The notes beneath the pieces were generated by a model. That model worked only from the letters and a program-made list of their open reading frames with translations. It made no database searches and was not told the origin of the DNA. The translations under genes and the position numbers were made by a program. This document shows positions 45,413-54,985 of a stretch of DNA of 64,000 bases, piece after piece. Origin of the DNA: Azophilus sp965247035 (GTDB lineage Bacteria; Pseudomonadota; Gammaproteobacteria; Pseudomonadales; Azotimanducaceae); contig CBDFGJ010000003.1 of NCBI GenBank assembly GCA_965247035.1, positions 682,001 to 746,000 of the forward strand. Direction: 5' to 3'. Positions within the stretch are counted from its first letter, which is position 1, and the number at the start of each line of letters is the position of its first letter.

Positions 45413-47539
45413 ATGGCGGAGCGCTCTTTCGCCAAAGAGGTTCAGTCCTTAAGGCTTGGCGATGGCGACGAGTTCGCCGGCGAAGCCATTCTGGCGGCCA
45501 CCAAGGCGCTCCTGCAATCCGGCGTCGCCTATGTTGGCGGCTATCAGGGTGCGCCCGTTTCGCATCTGATGGATGTCTTGGCCGATGCCGCCGACATTTT
45601 GGCGGAGCTTGGCGTGCGCTTCGAAACCAGCGCCAGCGAAGCCACCGCCGAGGCCATGCTGGCGGCGTCTGTGAACTATCCCTTGCGCGGGGCGGTCACT
45701 TGGAAGGGCACTGTGGGCACGAATGTGGCCTCCGATGCGCTCTCCAATCTCGCTTCCGCCGGCGTTGTCGGCGGCGCGCTCATCGTCGTGGGAGAGGACT
45801 ACGGAGAAGGCGCCAGCATCATGCAGGAACGCAGTCACGCCTTCGCCTTGAAGTCGCAGATTTGGCTGCTCGACCCAATGCCCCACCTGCCTACCATCGT
45901 GCGCATGGTGGAGCAGGGGTTTGAGCTCTCGGAAGCCAGCAACACGCCGGTGATGCTGATGATGCGCATCCGCGCCTGCCACATGCACGGTCACTTCCAA
46001 GCCAAAGACAACCGGCCCCCGCGCTTTACGCTGAAGGAAGCCCTAGCCAATCCTGACCGTCGTCCGGACAGGATCATTTTGCCGCCCTTCACCTATCAGC
46101 AGGAGCGGCAAAAAGTGGAGGCCCGTTGGCCCGCCGCCTTGAACTATGTGCAGCGGGCTCAGCTCAACGAGGTTTACGGCGGTGATTTGGACGATCTTGG
46201 CATCATCGTGCAGGGCGGTCTCTACAACACGCTGCTGAGGGCAATGGCCGAGCTAGATCTGGCGGACTTCTACGGCGCGGGCCGCATCCCCGTTTTGGTC
46301 TTAAACGTCACTTACCCTTTGATCCCCACTGAAATCCGCTCCTTCGCGGAGGGCAAGTCCGCCATTTTGATTATGGAGGAAGGGCAGCCTGACTACATCG
46401 AACAGGCGGTGCATCAATTGCTGCACCAAGCGGGCATATCGACGGTGGTTGAGGGCAAAGGACTTTTGCCGAAGGCCGGTGAGTACACTGGCGCGGTGGT
46501 CAAGGCCGGGCTGATGGCGTTCGTGCGCCAATGGCCCAGCGCCAGCAAGGGCTGGACCGCTTTTGATGCCGCTGAGCGCATTGCGGTCAAGGGTTTGGTG
46601 GCGCAGGCTCCGTTGCCGGCAAGGCCACCGGGGCTTTGCACGGGCTGCCCGGAACGCCCGCTGTTCGCGTCGATGAAGCTCGTGCAGGAGCAGCTTGGCC
46701 CCCTGCACCTTAGTGCCGACATCGGCTGCCATTCGTTCGCCACCCTGCCTCCGTTTGATTTGGGTGCCAGCATTATGGGCTATGGGTTGGGTGTGGCCAG
46801 CAGTGCGGCGCTTAATATTGGGGCAACAAAACGTCCGGTTGCGTTGATGGGTGATGGCGGCTTCTGGCACAACGGGCTGACGAGCGGCATAGGCAACGCG
46901 GCGTTTAACCGGCACGACGGCGTGACCATTATTGTTGACAATGGTTATGCGGCGGCGGCGGGCGGTCAATACGTGCCTTCGTCCCGTGATGGGATGGCGC
47001 ATCAGCAAGTAGGAAACCCCATTGAGAAGGCAGTGCGCGGCGTTGGCGTGGATTGGGTGCGCAGGGTGCGCACCTATGACATGGAGGCGACGATGGACGC
47101 GTTCCGAGAGGCCCTGACAACGGATTATGCAGGCCCCAAGGTCATCGTTGCCGAAGGTGAATGCCAGTTGAATAAAGAGTGGCGTTTAAAGCCGTTGCGC
47201 CGGCGGCGCCTTGAGGCAAAAAAGCGCTTGATCGCGCAGCGCTTTGGCGTGGACGAGGATCTTTGCACCGGCGACCATAGCTGCATCCGCCTGTCCGGTT
47301 GTCCATCCCTGGCCGTCAAGTCCAGTTCGGACCCGCTGCGGTCACGCCCCATCGCCCATGTGGACAACAGTTGCGTGGGCTGCGGCGTTTGCGGCGGAAT
47401 CGCCCATGCGGCCGTGCTCTGTCCATCCTTTCACCGCGTTGATGTCGTCACGCACCCGAGCCTTTGGGAGCGCTTGAGCGCCCGTTTGCGTTGCCGCGTC
47501 ATTGGCTGGCTGACGCCGGCCGAGGCGGTTCATGGATAG
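45413..47539 (+). CDS. iorA: Indolepyruvate:ferredoxin oxidoreductase alpha subunit-like protein
   Basis: The 708-residue TPP- and Fe-S-dependent 2-oxoacid oxidoreductase has an N-terminal pyrimidine-binding part (GGYQGAPVSHLMDVL, EDYGEGASIMQERS), a central TPP/Mg site GDGGFWHNGLTSG (about 480) and a C-terminal ferredoxin domain with CVGCGVCGG and a later CP. The usual reaction is arylpyruvate + CoA to aryl-acetyl-CoA + CO2 with reduction of ferredoxin. Its 3' end overlaps iorB by eight bases. It heads the catabolic island; a GAGAGGG ribosome-binding site is visible. Confidence 0.88.
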   Translation: MAERSFAKEVQSLRLGDGDEFAGEAILAATKALLQSGVAYVGGYQGAPVSHLMDVLADAADILAELGVRFETSASEATAEAMLAASVNYPLRGAVTWKGTVGTNVASDALSNLASAGVVGGALIVVGEDYGEGASIMQERSHAFALKSQIWLLDPMPHLPTIVRMVEQGFELSEASNTPVMLMMRIRACHMHGHFQAKDNRPPRFTLKEALANPDRRPDRIILPPFTYQQERQKVEARWPAALNYVQRAQLNEVYGGDLDDLGIIVQGGLYNTLLRAMAELDLADFYGAGRIPVLVLNVTYPLIPTEIRSFAEGKSAILIMEEGQPDYIEQAVHQLLHQAGISTVVEGKGLLPKAGEYTGAVVKAGLMAFVRQWPSASKGWTAFDAAERIAVKGLVAQAPLPARPPGLCTGCPERPLFASMKLVQEQLGPLHLSADIGCHSFATLPPFDLGASIMGYGLGVASSAALNIGATKRPVALMGDGGFWHNGLTSGIGNAAFNRHDGVTIIVDNGYAAAAGGQYVPSSRDGMAHQQVGNPIEKAVRGVGVDWVRRVRTYDMEATMDAFREALTTDYAGPKVIVAEGECQLNKEWRLKPLRRRRLEAKKRLIAQRFGVDEDLCTGDHSCIRLSGCPSLAVKSSSDPLRSRPIAHVDNSCVGCGVCGGIAHAAVLCPSFHRVDVVTHPSLWERLSARLRCRVIGWLTPAEAVHG

Positions 47540-48995
47540 GCCGTTGACGCTGACTTTGGCTGCGCTGGGCGGTCAGGGCGGCGGCGTGGCCACCTCTTGG
47601 CTGGTGGCTGTTGCGGAGCGGGAGAACCATTTGGTGCAGGCAACCTCCGTGCCCGGCGTAGCGCAACGCACCGGCGCGACCATCTATTATTTGGAGTTCC
47701 ACCCCCGCCAACCGGGCGGTCCCGCGCCGGTGATGGGATTGATGCCGACGCCGGGCATCTCGGACCTAGTGGTGGCTTCGGAACTTCTTGAAGCGGCTCG
47801 CATGGTTGAGCGCGGCATCGTCAACCCGGATCGGGCCACGCTGATTGCATCCAGCCACCGGGTTTACGCCATCGGCGAGAAATCAGTTGCCGGTGACGGG
47901 CGGGCGGATCAGGATGCGTTGCTCAAGCTGGCGCGCAGCAGCGCCAAGCGTTTGGTGGCGCTGGACATGGGAGCCATTGCCGATGCCCAAGGCACCTTGG
48001 TCAGCGCCGCCGTATTGGGGGCCATCGCCGGTGCTGGTGTACTGCCGTTTCCTGTTGATGCCTATCAAGCGGTGATCCGCGCTAGCGGTATTTCCGTACA
48101 AGCAAACCTAGCCTGCTTTGAAGCGGCCTTTGCCGCGGCCCGAGAGGATGCTGAGGCCACGCCCGCCACGCTGAAGGGGAGTCGAGCCTTTCTGCGAAAA
48201 AGCAGGGATCTGGCGGTGTTGAGGCGTCGTTTTGATGATTATCCTACCTGCCTGCAGCCGACTCTCCAACTCTGCATTGAACGCCTTGTGGATTACCAGG
48301 ACACCCGCTACAGCGAAGAGTTTCTGCACCGGATGAACGAAGTGCTGCCGCTCGATCAGTCAAGCAGCGGCTATCGGCTGTGCGAATGCACGGCTCGTGG
48401 ATTGGCATTGTGGATGGGTTTCGAGGACACTATTCGCGTGGCTGACTTGAAGATCCGCGCCTCAAGGCTCGCCCGGCTAAAAGCTGAAGCCGCCTTGCAG
48501 CCGGGACAGGTTATGCGGGTAACGGAGTTCATGGCGCCGCGCCTTGAGGAAATCTGCGGCCTGCTGCCGCGCCCCATCGCCAATGCGATGATCCACTCGC
48601 GCTTGGCGCAGACCTTGTTGGCACCGCTGACCGGGCCGAAGAAGATCGTTACAACGCACGTCTGCGGCTATCTGCTGCTGCGCGGTCTGGCTGCAATGAA
48701 GCGTTTTCGCAGGCGCAGTTGGCGCTACTTCCAAGAGCGGCAGGCGATGGAGGCTTGGTTCCACTTGGTCAAGGACTGCGCCAAATTTGACTACGAGTTG
48801 GCTTGCGAAGTTGCCGATAGTCAGTCGTTGGCGGCCGGCTACGGCGACACCTTGGCTAGGGGCAAAAAACGCTTGGAACAAGTGATGGCTTATGTTCGTT
48901 CGGCGGCGGGCGCTCCCGAAGCAGCTGATCGGGTGCGCGCCATGCGCACTCAATTCCTGAACAGTTCGGTCCCGGCATGGAGCGGCTCCGGCTAA
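47532..48995 (+). CDS. iorB: Indolepyruvate:ferredoxin oxidoreductase beta subunit with C-terminal DUF6537-like domain
   Basis: The 487-residue protein has an N-terminal gamma-type oxidoreductase domain (GGQGGGVATSWLV, QATSVPGVAQRTGATIYYLE) that pairs with IorA. It is followed by about 270 residues (RRRFDDYPTCLQPTLQ, ALWMGFEDTIRVADLKIRAS) of the kind found fused to IorB and known as DUF6537. A typical IorB is about 200 residues, so this is the long form. It overlaps iorA, so they are co-translated. Confidence 0.85.
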   Translation: MDRPLTLTLAALGGQGGGVATSWLVAVAERENHLVQATSVPGVAQRTGATIYYLEFHPRQPGGPAPVMGLMPTPGISDLVVASELLEAARMVERGIVNPDRATLIASSHRVYAIGEKSVAGDGRADQDALLKLARSSAKRLVALDMGAIADAQGTLVSAAVLGAIAGAGVLPFPVDAYQAVIRASGISVQANLACFEAAFAAAREDAEATPATLKGSRAFLRKSRDLAVLRRRFDDYPTCLQPTLQLCIERLVDYQDTRYSEEFLHRMNEVLPLDQSSSGYRLCECTARGLALWMGFEDTIRVADLKIRASRLARLKAEAALQPGQVMRVTEFMAPRLEEICGLLPRPIANAMIHSRLAQTLLAPLTGPKKIVTTHVCGYLLLRGLAAMKRFRRRSWRYFQERQAMEAWFHLVKDCAKFDYELACEVADSQSLAAGYGDTLARGKKRLEQVMAYVRSAAGAPEAADRVRAMRTQFLNSSVPAWSGSG

Positions 48996-49036
48996 ACGCA
49001 GCTCAAGGCGGCCATTGTAGGATGAAGGAGGGACAC

Positions 49037-50365
49037 ATGGGCAAGTACATTAACGATCCCCAAGCTTTGCAAGCGCTGATTCGGCCAGACGCCGTGCATC
49101 GCGACCTCTACATCAACCAAGAGCTGTTCGAACTGGAGATGCGGCAACTTTGGCGCAACACTTGGGTGTACGTCGGCCACGACAGCCAAGTGCCCAGCAC
49201 CGGCGACTACTACACCACCCAGCTAGGGCTTGAGCCAGTCATCATGATTCGCGATGAAGACGGTTTGGTGCAGGTACTGATGAATCGTTGCGCCCACAAG
49301 GGAACGCGCCTGCTGAGCGCCCAGAGCGGGAGTTGTGGCGGTGCCATCCGCTGCCCCTATCACGGCTGGACTTATCGGCTTGATGGATCCATCCGTGCCA
49401 TTCCGATGCGGCGTGGCTACGACCAAACCGCCATGATGGAAAGCGAAGCCGGGCGGGGCTTGGTCAGGCTACGGCAGGTGCATAACCACCGCGGCTTCGT
49501 GTTCGCCTGTTTGGCCGATGATGGCATGGGCTTCCATGACTACTTTGGCGCTTCGCTGTCCTCCATTGACAACATGGTCGATAGAGCGCCCGAGGGCCGC
49601 TTGGAAGTGGCTGGAGGGGTGCTGCGCTACATGCACCATTGCAATTGGAAGATGTTCGTCGAAAACCTGAACGACGCTATGCACCCCATGGTTGCGCATG
49701 AGTCGTCGGCCGGCACCGCGAGGGACGTTTGGGCATCCTTGAACATGCCGGAGGATGCTCCCAAGCCCATGGTGGTTGAGCAGTTCCTACCCTTTGTGTC
49801 GAATTACCAATTCTTTGACGACATGGGGGTGAAGGTCTACGACAACGGACACAGCTACTCCGGCGTCAACTTCTCCATCCACTCAAAGTACTCGAGCGTT
49901 GGTCCCTATGAACAAAGGATGATCGAGGTCTACGGCGAGAAGCGCGCTCGGGAAATTCTGGGTGAAGTGCGGCACAACACCGTTTACTACCCCAGCCTCA
50001 CCATCAAGGGTGCCATTCAGTCCATCCGCGTCGTCCGACCGCTGGCGGCGGACAAGACCCTGATTGAAAGCTGGACCCTGCGCTTGGTCGGCGCGCCGGA
50101 GGCTCTGTTGCAGCGAACGGTCACTTACAATCGCCTAATCAACGCGCCCACCTCGATTGTCGGCCACGACGATCTGCACTGCTACCGCTCCATTCAGGAG
50201 GGCTTGGCTGCCGGCGGCAATGATTGGGTGAGTCTGCACCGCAACTACGATCCGGCTGAGGGGGAATCCGTCATTGGGGTTTGCGGCGGCTTGAGTGAGG
50301 TCTCCATGCGCGGGCAGTTCAGAGCTTGGATGAAGTTCATGACGCCCGGATTGGAGGCCGCCTAG
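49037..50365 (+). CDS. Rieske ring-hydroxylating dioxygenase, large (alpha) subunit
   Basis: The 442-residue oxygenase subunit has a Rieske [2Fe-2S] centre at Cys85, His87, Cys106 and His109 (CAHKGT and CPYHGW), and a mononuclear Fe site in NDAMHPMVAH (bridging Asp213, ligands His216 and His221). It hydroxylates an aromatic ring using electrons from a reductase. The ATG at 49037 has a very strong GAAGGAGGG site. The next gene encodes its beta subunit. No ferredoxin or reductase gene is nearby. The substrate is unknown; benzoate- or anthranilate-like acids fit the context. Confidence 0.92.
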   Translation: MGKYINDPQALQALIRPDAVHRDLYINQELFELEMRQLWRNTWVYVGHDSQVPSTGDYYTTQLGLEPVIMIRDEDGLVQVLMNRCAHKGTRLLSAQSGSCGGAIRCPYHGWTYRLDGSIRAIPMRRGYDQTAMMESEAGRGLVRLRQVHNHRGFVFACLADDGMGFHDYFGASLSSIDNMVDRAPEGRLEVAGGVLRYMHHCNWKMFVENLNDAMHPMVAHESSAGTARDVWASLNMPEDAPKPMVVEQFLPFVSNYQFFDDMGVKVYDNGHSYSGVNFSIHSKYSSVGPYEQRMIEVYGEKRAREILGEVRHNTVYYPSLTIKGAIQSIRVVRPLAADKTLIESWTLRLVGAPEALLQRTVTYNRLINAPTSIVGHDDLHCYRSIQEGLAAGGNDWVSLHRNYDPAEGESVIGVCGGLSEVSMRGQFRAWMKFMTPGLEAA

Positions 50366-50847
50366 TGAGGGTGCTGAGCCGAGAAGAATTGGTTGAGTTC
50401 GTTTACCGCGAGGCGCGGTTGATTGATGATAAACGCTTTGATGACTGGTACGAACTGTTCGCGCCGGACGCCCGCTACTGGATGCCGCTGACCCGTGGCC
50501 AGCCGGATGGCGAAAGCTACTCGTCGCTGTTCTATGAGGACAGGTTGCTGCTGAAGGTGCGCATTGAGCGGCTGAAGAATCCCAAGTCCTACTCTCAGAA
50601 CCAACCCAGTCATTGCCAGCATGTGCTGCAACGGCCGGAAGTGCTCACCTTGGACTCCGCCGCGGCCGACTTCACGCTGCGCACGCCCTTCATGTACGCG
50701 GAAAGCCGGCTGGACGATCAGTTCGTCTTGGCCGGCGTGGCCCACCATCGCTTGACCTGCATCAAGGATGCTCTGCGGATCAAGCTGAAGAGGATTGAAC
50801 TGTTGAACCGCGAAGCAGCGCTGCCCTCCATCGAACTCTTCCTGTAA
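50365..50847 (+). CDS. Ring-hydroxylating dioxygenase small (beta) subunit
   Basis: This 160-residue SnoaL/NTF2-like subunit stabilises the alpha3beta3 dioxygenase. Seen: LVEFVYREARLIDDKRFDDW at the N-terminus, LFAPDARYWMPLTR and LEEDR-like YEDRLLLKVRIERLKN, all typical. The start is GTG at 50365, sharing a base with the TAG of the alpha gene. The GTG is chosen because similarity begins there. Confidence 0.9.
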   Translation: MRVLSREELVEFVYREARLIDDKRFDDWYELFAPDARYWMPLTRGQPDGESYSSLFYEDRLLLKVRIERLKNPKSYSQNQPSHCQHVLQRPEVLTLDSAAADFTLRTPFMYAESRLDDQFVLAGVAHHRLTCIKDALRIKLKRIELLNREAALPSIELFL

Positions 50848-50851
50848 GTCA

Positions 50852-52492
50852 ATGAGCCCAGCCCCGCTTTCGTTTGCTGCGGTATACGAAGCCTTTTGCG
50901 CCAGCAGGCGTGACTACTCGCAACGCCCGTTCCTTAAGGTGGTTGCGGATACTGCCCGCCGCTACGATGTTGAGCCAGGGGAGTTGACCTACAGCGAGGC
51001 TGGGGAGCAGGTGGACCGCTTGGCGGATCTGTATCTGCAAAAGGGCCTCGGCCCGGGCAGGCGGGTCGCTCTGATGCTGCATAATCGGCCGGAATTCTTC
51101 TGGCATTGGCTGGCGCTGAACGCAGTCGGCGCCTCAGTGGTGCCGCTGAATCCCGATTGGAGCTTGGCGGAGATCAGCTATGTCCTTGGCCATAGCGAGG
51201 CATGCTTGGTGGTGACCCTAGCGGAAAGCCGCCGCCGGATTGAGCAAGCCGTTCAATCCATCGCTCAAGCGCCTTTGGTAACGGCCTCGGATGAGGTCGC
51301 ACGCCTGCGCTCGTTGGCCACGTCGAGCAACGGCCGCAGCTTGGGGCCGGCAGCCGAATGCGCCCTGCTCTACACTTCGGGCACCACCGGCAAGCCCAAG
51401 GGCTGTATCCTTTCAAACCAGTACTTTCTTTGGGGTGGCGAGTGGTATCAGAGCATTGGCGCACTGTGCCAACTGCATCCGGGCGAGGACTGCCTAGTGA
51501 CCCCCTTGCCCATGCACCACATGAATGCGATGGCGGTTTCAACCATGGCGATGATGATGACCGGCAGTTGCATTGCGCCCTTGGACCGTTTTCATCCGTC
51601 AGGCTGGTGGGGCAGTGTGCGCGAGGCTGAGGCTACAATCATCCACTACTTGGGAGTGATGCCGGCCATCTTGCTGGATCAAGTTCCCGAACCGCTTGAA
51701 GTCCGGCATGGCGTACGGTTCGGCTTCGGAGCGGGGGCCGGCGCTGCGCACCACGAGCGCTTTGAGCGGCGGTTTGGCTTTCCGCTCATAGAAGCCTGGG
51801 CCATGACGGAGACGGGCTTGGGGGCGGCCATCATCGCCAACGTCGAGCCGCGCAAACCGGGCACCGCCTGCTTCGGCCGCCCGGCGGATGACGTGCAGTG
51901 GCGCATCGTTGACGACGACGGCCAGGACGCCGCCATCGGCGAAACGGGTGAACTCTGGGTGCGCCATGCTGGTGGGCAAGGGCGCTTCGGCTTTTTCAGC
52001 GGCTATCTCAAGGATCCAGCAGCAACCGCTGCCGCATGGGAGGGCGGCTACTTTCACACCGGCGATCTGGTGCGCCGCGACCCCGATGGCTCGTTTCACT
52101 TTGTTGACCGCAAGAAAAACATCATCCGCCGCAGTGGTGAGAACATTGCGGCGGTGGAGGTGGAGTCCGCCATCGCCGATCACCCCGGCGTATCAGACGT
52201 GGGCGTAGCACCTGTTCCCGACCCGCTTCGGGGCGACGAAGTCATGGCGCTGGTGGTGCTTGGCGAAGGGTTTGAAGCCGTTGACCATAGCAGTTTGGCG
52301 GTTGAGCTGGTGCAGCATTGCCTAGAGCGGCTGGCCTACTTCAAGGTGCCTGGATACGTCGGCTTCTGCGAACGGCTACCGCTGACGGCGACGGAGAAAA
52401 TTCAGCGCGCGGACCTCAAGGCGCTAGCAGGGGCAAAGCTGAAAGCAGGCGAATGCGTGGACACCCGAAGCCTCAAGCGCAGGCGCAACTAA
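50852..52492 (+). CDS. AMP-dependent acyl/aryl-CoA ligase
   Basis: The 546-residue adenylate-forming enzyme activates an organic acid to its CoA thioester. Motifs: LLYTSGTTGKPKG (P-loop), GDLVRRDPDG, the hinge VDRKKNIIRRSGENI, and the C-terminal catalytic lysine in ATEKIQRADLKAL. The closest overall look is of carnitine/crotonobetaine- or benzoate-type ligases. It starts 5 bases after the dioxygenase beta gene and overlaps the thiolase gene (TAATG), so it belongs to the same transcript. Confidence 0.9.
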   Translation: MSPAPLSFAAVYEAFCASRRDYSQRPFLKVVADTARRYDVEPGELTYSEAGEQVDRLADLYLQKGLGPGRRVALMLHNRPEFFWHWLALNAVGASVVPLNPDWSLAEISYVLGHSEACLVVTLAESRRRIEQAVQSIAQAPLVTASDEVARLRSLATSSNGRSLGPAAECALLYTSGTTGKPKGCILSNQYFLWGGEWYQSIGALCQLHPGEDCLVTPLPMHHMNAMAVSTMAMMMTGSCIAPLDRFHPSGWWGSVREAEATIIHYLGVMPAILLDQVPEPLEVRHGVRFGFGAGAGAAHHERFERRFGFPLIEAWAMTETGLGAAIIANVEPRKPGTACFGRPADDVQWRIVDDDGQDAAIGETGELWVRHAGGQGRFGFFSGYLKDPAATAAAWEGGYFHTGDLVRRDPDGSFHFVDRKKNIIRRSGENIAAVEVESAIADHPGVSDVGVAPVPDPLRGDEVMALVVLGEGFEAVDHSSLAVELVQHCLERLAYFKVPGYVGFCERLPLTATEKIQRADLKALAGAKLKAGECVDTRSLKRRRN

Positions 52493-53670
52493 TGGCTTCC
52501 CGTAGGCGTTGGTCATATGGAGACGTTGTGGTGACGACGCCGGTGACAACCTCGTATGTGCGCCATTCCATACGCAGTGCGCACTGGTTTCTGGCTCAGG
52601 CGCTTGTGCGCCTGACCGTCGATGCGGGGCTTAGCAAGGACGAGATTGATGGTCTGTGCGCCTCCAGCTTCTCCCTGCAACCGGACACCGCGGTCGGTTT
52701 GACGGACCATCTCGGCCTGTCGCCTCGTTGGCTTGATCATGTTCCCACCGGTGGTGCCTGCGGCGTCATCGCCCTGCGCCGCGCCGCCCGCGCGGTTCAG
52801 GTCGGGGACGCCAACATAGTCGCCTGCATAGCAGGAGACACCAACCATGTGGACTCCTTTCGCCTGATGCTGGGCAGCTTCAGCCAGTTTGCACGCGATG
52901 CGGTCTATCCCTACGGCTCCGGAGGGCCAAACGCGAGCTTCGCCTTTCTCACCGACTACTACATGCGCCAATACGGTGCGACGCGCGAGCACTTTGGCAA
53001 GCTGTGCGTGGCCCAGCGCACCAATGCTCTGGCTTTTCCCCATGCCCTGTTCAAGACGCCGCTGACTTTGGAGCAGTACCTTGGCGCTCGGGAAATCGCT
53101 GCACCCCTGCACCTGTTTGACTGCGTCATGCCCTGCGCCGGGGCAGAAGGATTCCTGGTCATGGCCAAGCAGCGGGCACAGGAGCTTGGTTTGGGCCATG
53201 CCCGCATCCTTTCCACCATCGAACGCCACAACGCCTATCCCGAGGATCCAATCCAAATGCGCGGCGGCTGGGCCTTGGACCGGGAGGATCTGTATGGAAT
53301 GGCCGGCGTAGCCCAAGCTGACATCGACTTCCTGCAGACCTACGACGACTACCCGGTCATCAACATGCTTCAGCTTGAGGATCTTGGCTTTTGCGGCAAA
53401 GGCGAGGCGCCGGATTTCGTGCATAGCCACGATTTCACTTGGAATGGCGATTTCCCGCTCAATGTATCCGGTGGGCAATTGTCCGTCGGGCAAGCCGGCA
53501 TCGCCGGCGGTTACCTTGGCCTCGTTGAAGCCATTCGTCAGTTGACCGGCGAAACCCTTGGGCATGTGGTGAAGGGTGCGCGGATCGGGCTTGTCAGCGG
53601 CTTCGGCATGATTAACTTTGATCGAGGCCTATGCAGCGCAGCGGCGGTTTTGGCTAGGAGCGATCTTTGA
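52492..53670 (+). CDS. Thiolase-family protein (SCP2/lipid-transfer type)
   Basis: This 392-residue thiolase-fold protein begins at the ATG overlapping the ligase stop. It has the non-decarboxylating SCP2-like pattern: DHVPTGGACGVIALRRAAR (where the nucleophilic cysteine is expected) and VSGGQLSVGQAGIAGGYLGL near the C-terminus. Such proteins work with a DUF35/OB-fold partner, and that partner is the next gene. It may thiolytically cleave a beta-keto-acyl-CoA from the ring-opened product. Confidence 0.85.
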   Translation: MASRRRWSYGDVVVTTPVTTSYVRHSIRSAHWFLAQALVRLTVDAGLSKDEIDGLCASSFSLQPDTAVGLTDHLGLSPRWLDHVPTGGACGVIALRRAARAVQVGDANIVACIAGDTNHVDSFRLMLGSFSQFARDAVYPYGSGGPNASFAFLTDYYMRQYGATREHFGKLCVAQRTNALAFPHALFKTPLTLEQYLGAREIAAPLHLFDCVMPCAGAEGFLVMAKQRAQELGLGHARILSTIERHNAYPEDPIQMRGGWALDREDLYGMAGVAQADIDFLQTYDDYPVINMLQLEDLGFCGKGEAPDFVHSHDFTWNGDFPLNVSGGQLSVGQAGIAGGYLGLVEAIRQLTGETLGHVVKGARIGLVSGFGMINFDRGLCSAAAVLARSDL

Positions 53671-54929
53671 CCGAGCCTTTAGCCAAGCCCAAACGCAAAA
53701 ATCCGGTCCTGCGCACCCGGCTGCCGATGTTGCCGCCGGCAGGGCGTAGCCGAGTGGCTCTCAGTTTGACCGCAGCGGCGGCGGAAGGGCGTTTTGAGCT
53801 GCAGGTGTGTGAACAATGTGGCGCGGTCCAGTACCCGCCGCGGGAAGCCTGCTGCCGGTGCCTATCGGACGAATTGCGCTGGCGCGAGCAGGACGGCCGC
53901 GGCCAGTTGCTGGCGCTCACTCAGTTGCGCCACAGCAATGATCTTTTTTTTCGCGAACGCTTGCCTTGGCGGTTGGGCTTGGTCAGGCTTGAGGTTGGGC
54001 CAACCTTGGTGGCGCACCTGCACGGCGATGTCCGCGCTGCCGGGCCGGTATGGGTGACCACCCGTTTGGATCGCGCTGGTCGAGCGGCGGTAATAGCCTT
54101 TCCGGAGGAGGAAACACCCAACATGGCGGATGACGCGCAGTTCAGACAAATGACCTGTGATCCAAAGTTTCGAAGGGTCTTGGTTTCAGATGGCAAAACC
54201 GCGGTCGGTCAAGCAGTGGTCAAGTCGCTCCTCGACGCGGGTGCCGAACTGGTGTGGGTGGGCTATGCGGAGCCTTGGAAGGTGCTTGCCGGCTTTGAGG
54301 AACTGTGCGCATTGCCCAAGGTGACGGCCGTGGCTTTGGACCTGACCGATCCCCGTTCGGTGCGCGAGACGGCTTCCTCCATTGGCGGCCGGGTGGATAT
54401 CTTGGTCAACACGGCGGAGGTCCATCGCGCACACGGTATTGATTCGCGCTACGGCACCGATGTGGCGCGTCTTGAGATGGACGTAAACTACTTTGGCCTG
54501 CTGCGGCTCGCGCAGGAATTCGGCCCAGCCATGCGGGCGCGTGGGGCGGACGGGCAAAACCATGCGGTCGCGTGGGTGAACCTGCTCAGTGTTTTCGCCC
54601 TTTCGAATTTTCCGGACCAAGGCACTTTTTCGGCGTCCAAGGCGGCGGCATGGTCGCTTGCCCAGTGTTTGCGGGCAGAGATGGAGCCGGCCGGCCTTCG
54701 TGTCATCAACGTATTTCCTGGCCCGATTGACGATGAATGGAATCAGCAGTTGCCGCCGCCGAAAGTGGCGCCTGCCCGCTTGGCGCGAGAGATCGTGGCG
54801 GCGCTGAAGGATGGTGTTGAGGACATCTACCCGGGCGATGTTGCCAAGGAATGGCGCAGCCGATGGCGGGCCAACCCCAAGGTGTTGGAGCGCGAGCTTA
54901 GCGTCGCGTCCCATCAATTTCCCGGCTAA
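53667..54929 (+). CDS. Fusion of DUF35 OB-fold/zinc-ribbon and SDR-like domain
   Basis: The 420-residue, two-part protein has residues about 45-150 as a DUF35 acyl-CoA-associated domain, with zinc ribbon CEQCGAVQYPPREACCRC followed by an OB-fold. The rest is a Rossmann SDR-like domain. In that half the catalytic Tyr of YxxxK is Phe (GTFSASKAAAW) and the glycine-rich motif is weak (VSDGKTAVGQ), so oxidoreductase activity is doubtful. The start is TTG, overlapping the thiolase stop; DUF35 normally docks on such a thiolase. Fusion to an SDR is unusual to me. Confidence 0.8.
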   Translation: MTEPLAKPKRKNPVLRTRLPMLPPAGRSRVALSLTAAAAEGRFELQVCEQCGAVQYPPREACCRCLSDELRWREQDGRGQLLALTQLRHSNDLFFRERLPWRLGLVRLEVGPTLVAHLHGDVRAAGPVWVTTRLDRAGRAAVIAFPEEETPNMADDAQFRQMTCDPKFRRVLVSDGKTAVGQAVVKSLLDAGAELVWVGYAEPWKVLAGFEELCALPKVTAVALDLTDPRSVRETASSIGGRVDILVNTAEVHRAHGIDSRYGTDVARLEMDVNYFGLLRLAQEFGPAMRARGADGQNHAVAWVNLLSVFALSNFPDQGTFSASKAAAWSLAQCLRAEMEPAGLRVINVFPGPIDDEWNQQLPPPKVAPARLAREIVAALKDGVEDIYPGDVAKEWRSRWRANPKVLERELSVASHQFPG

Positions 54930-54985
54930 TCCAAATTGCAGGTCTCATTCCATGCGCGGTGCGACTTTGTGGGAGGTGAGTGAAG

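Noticed and set aside
52513..53565. A 350-codon minus-strand frame in the thiolase gene.
   Set aside because: Shadow of the thiolase-like gene, which carries clear motifs and sits in an operon with tight overlaps.
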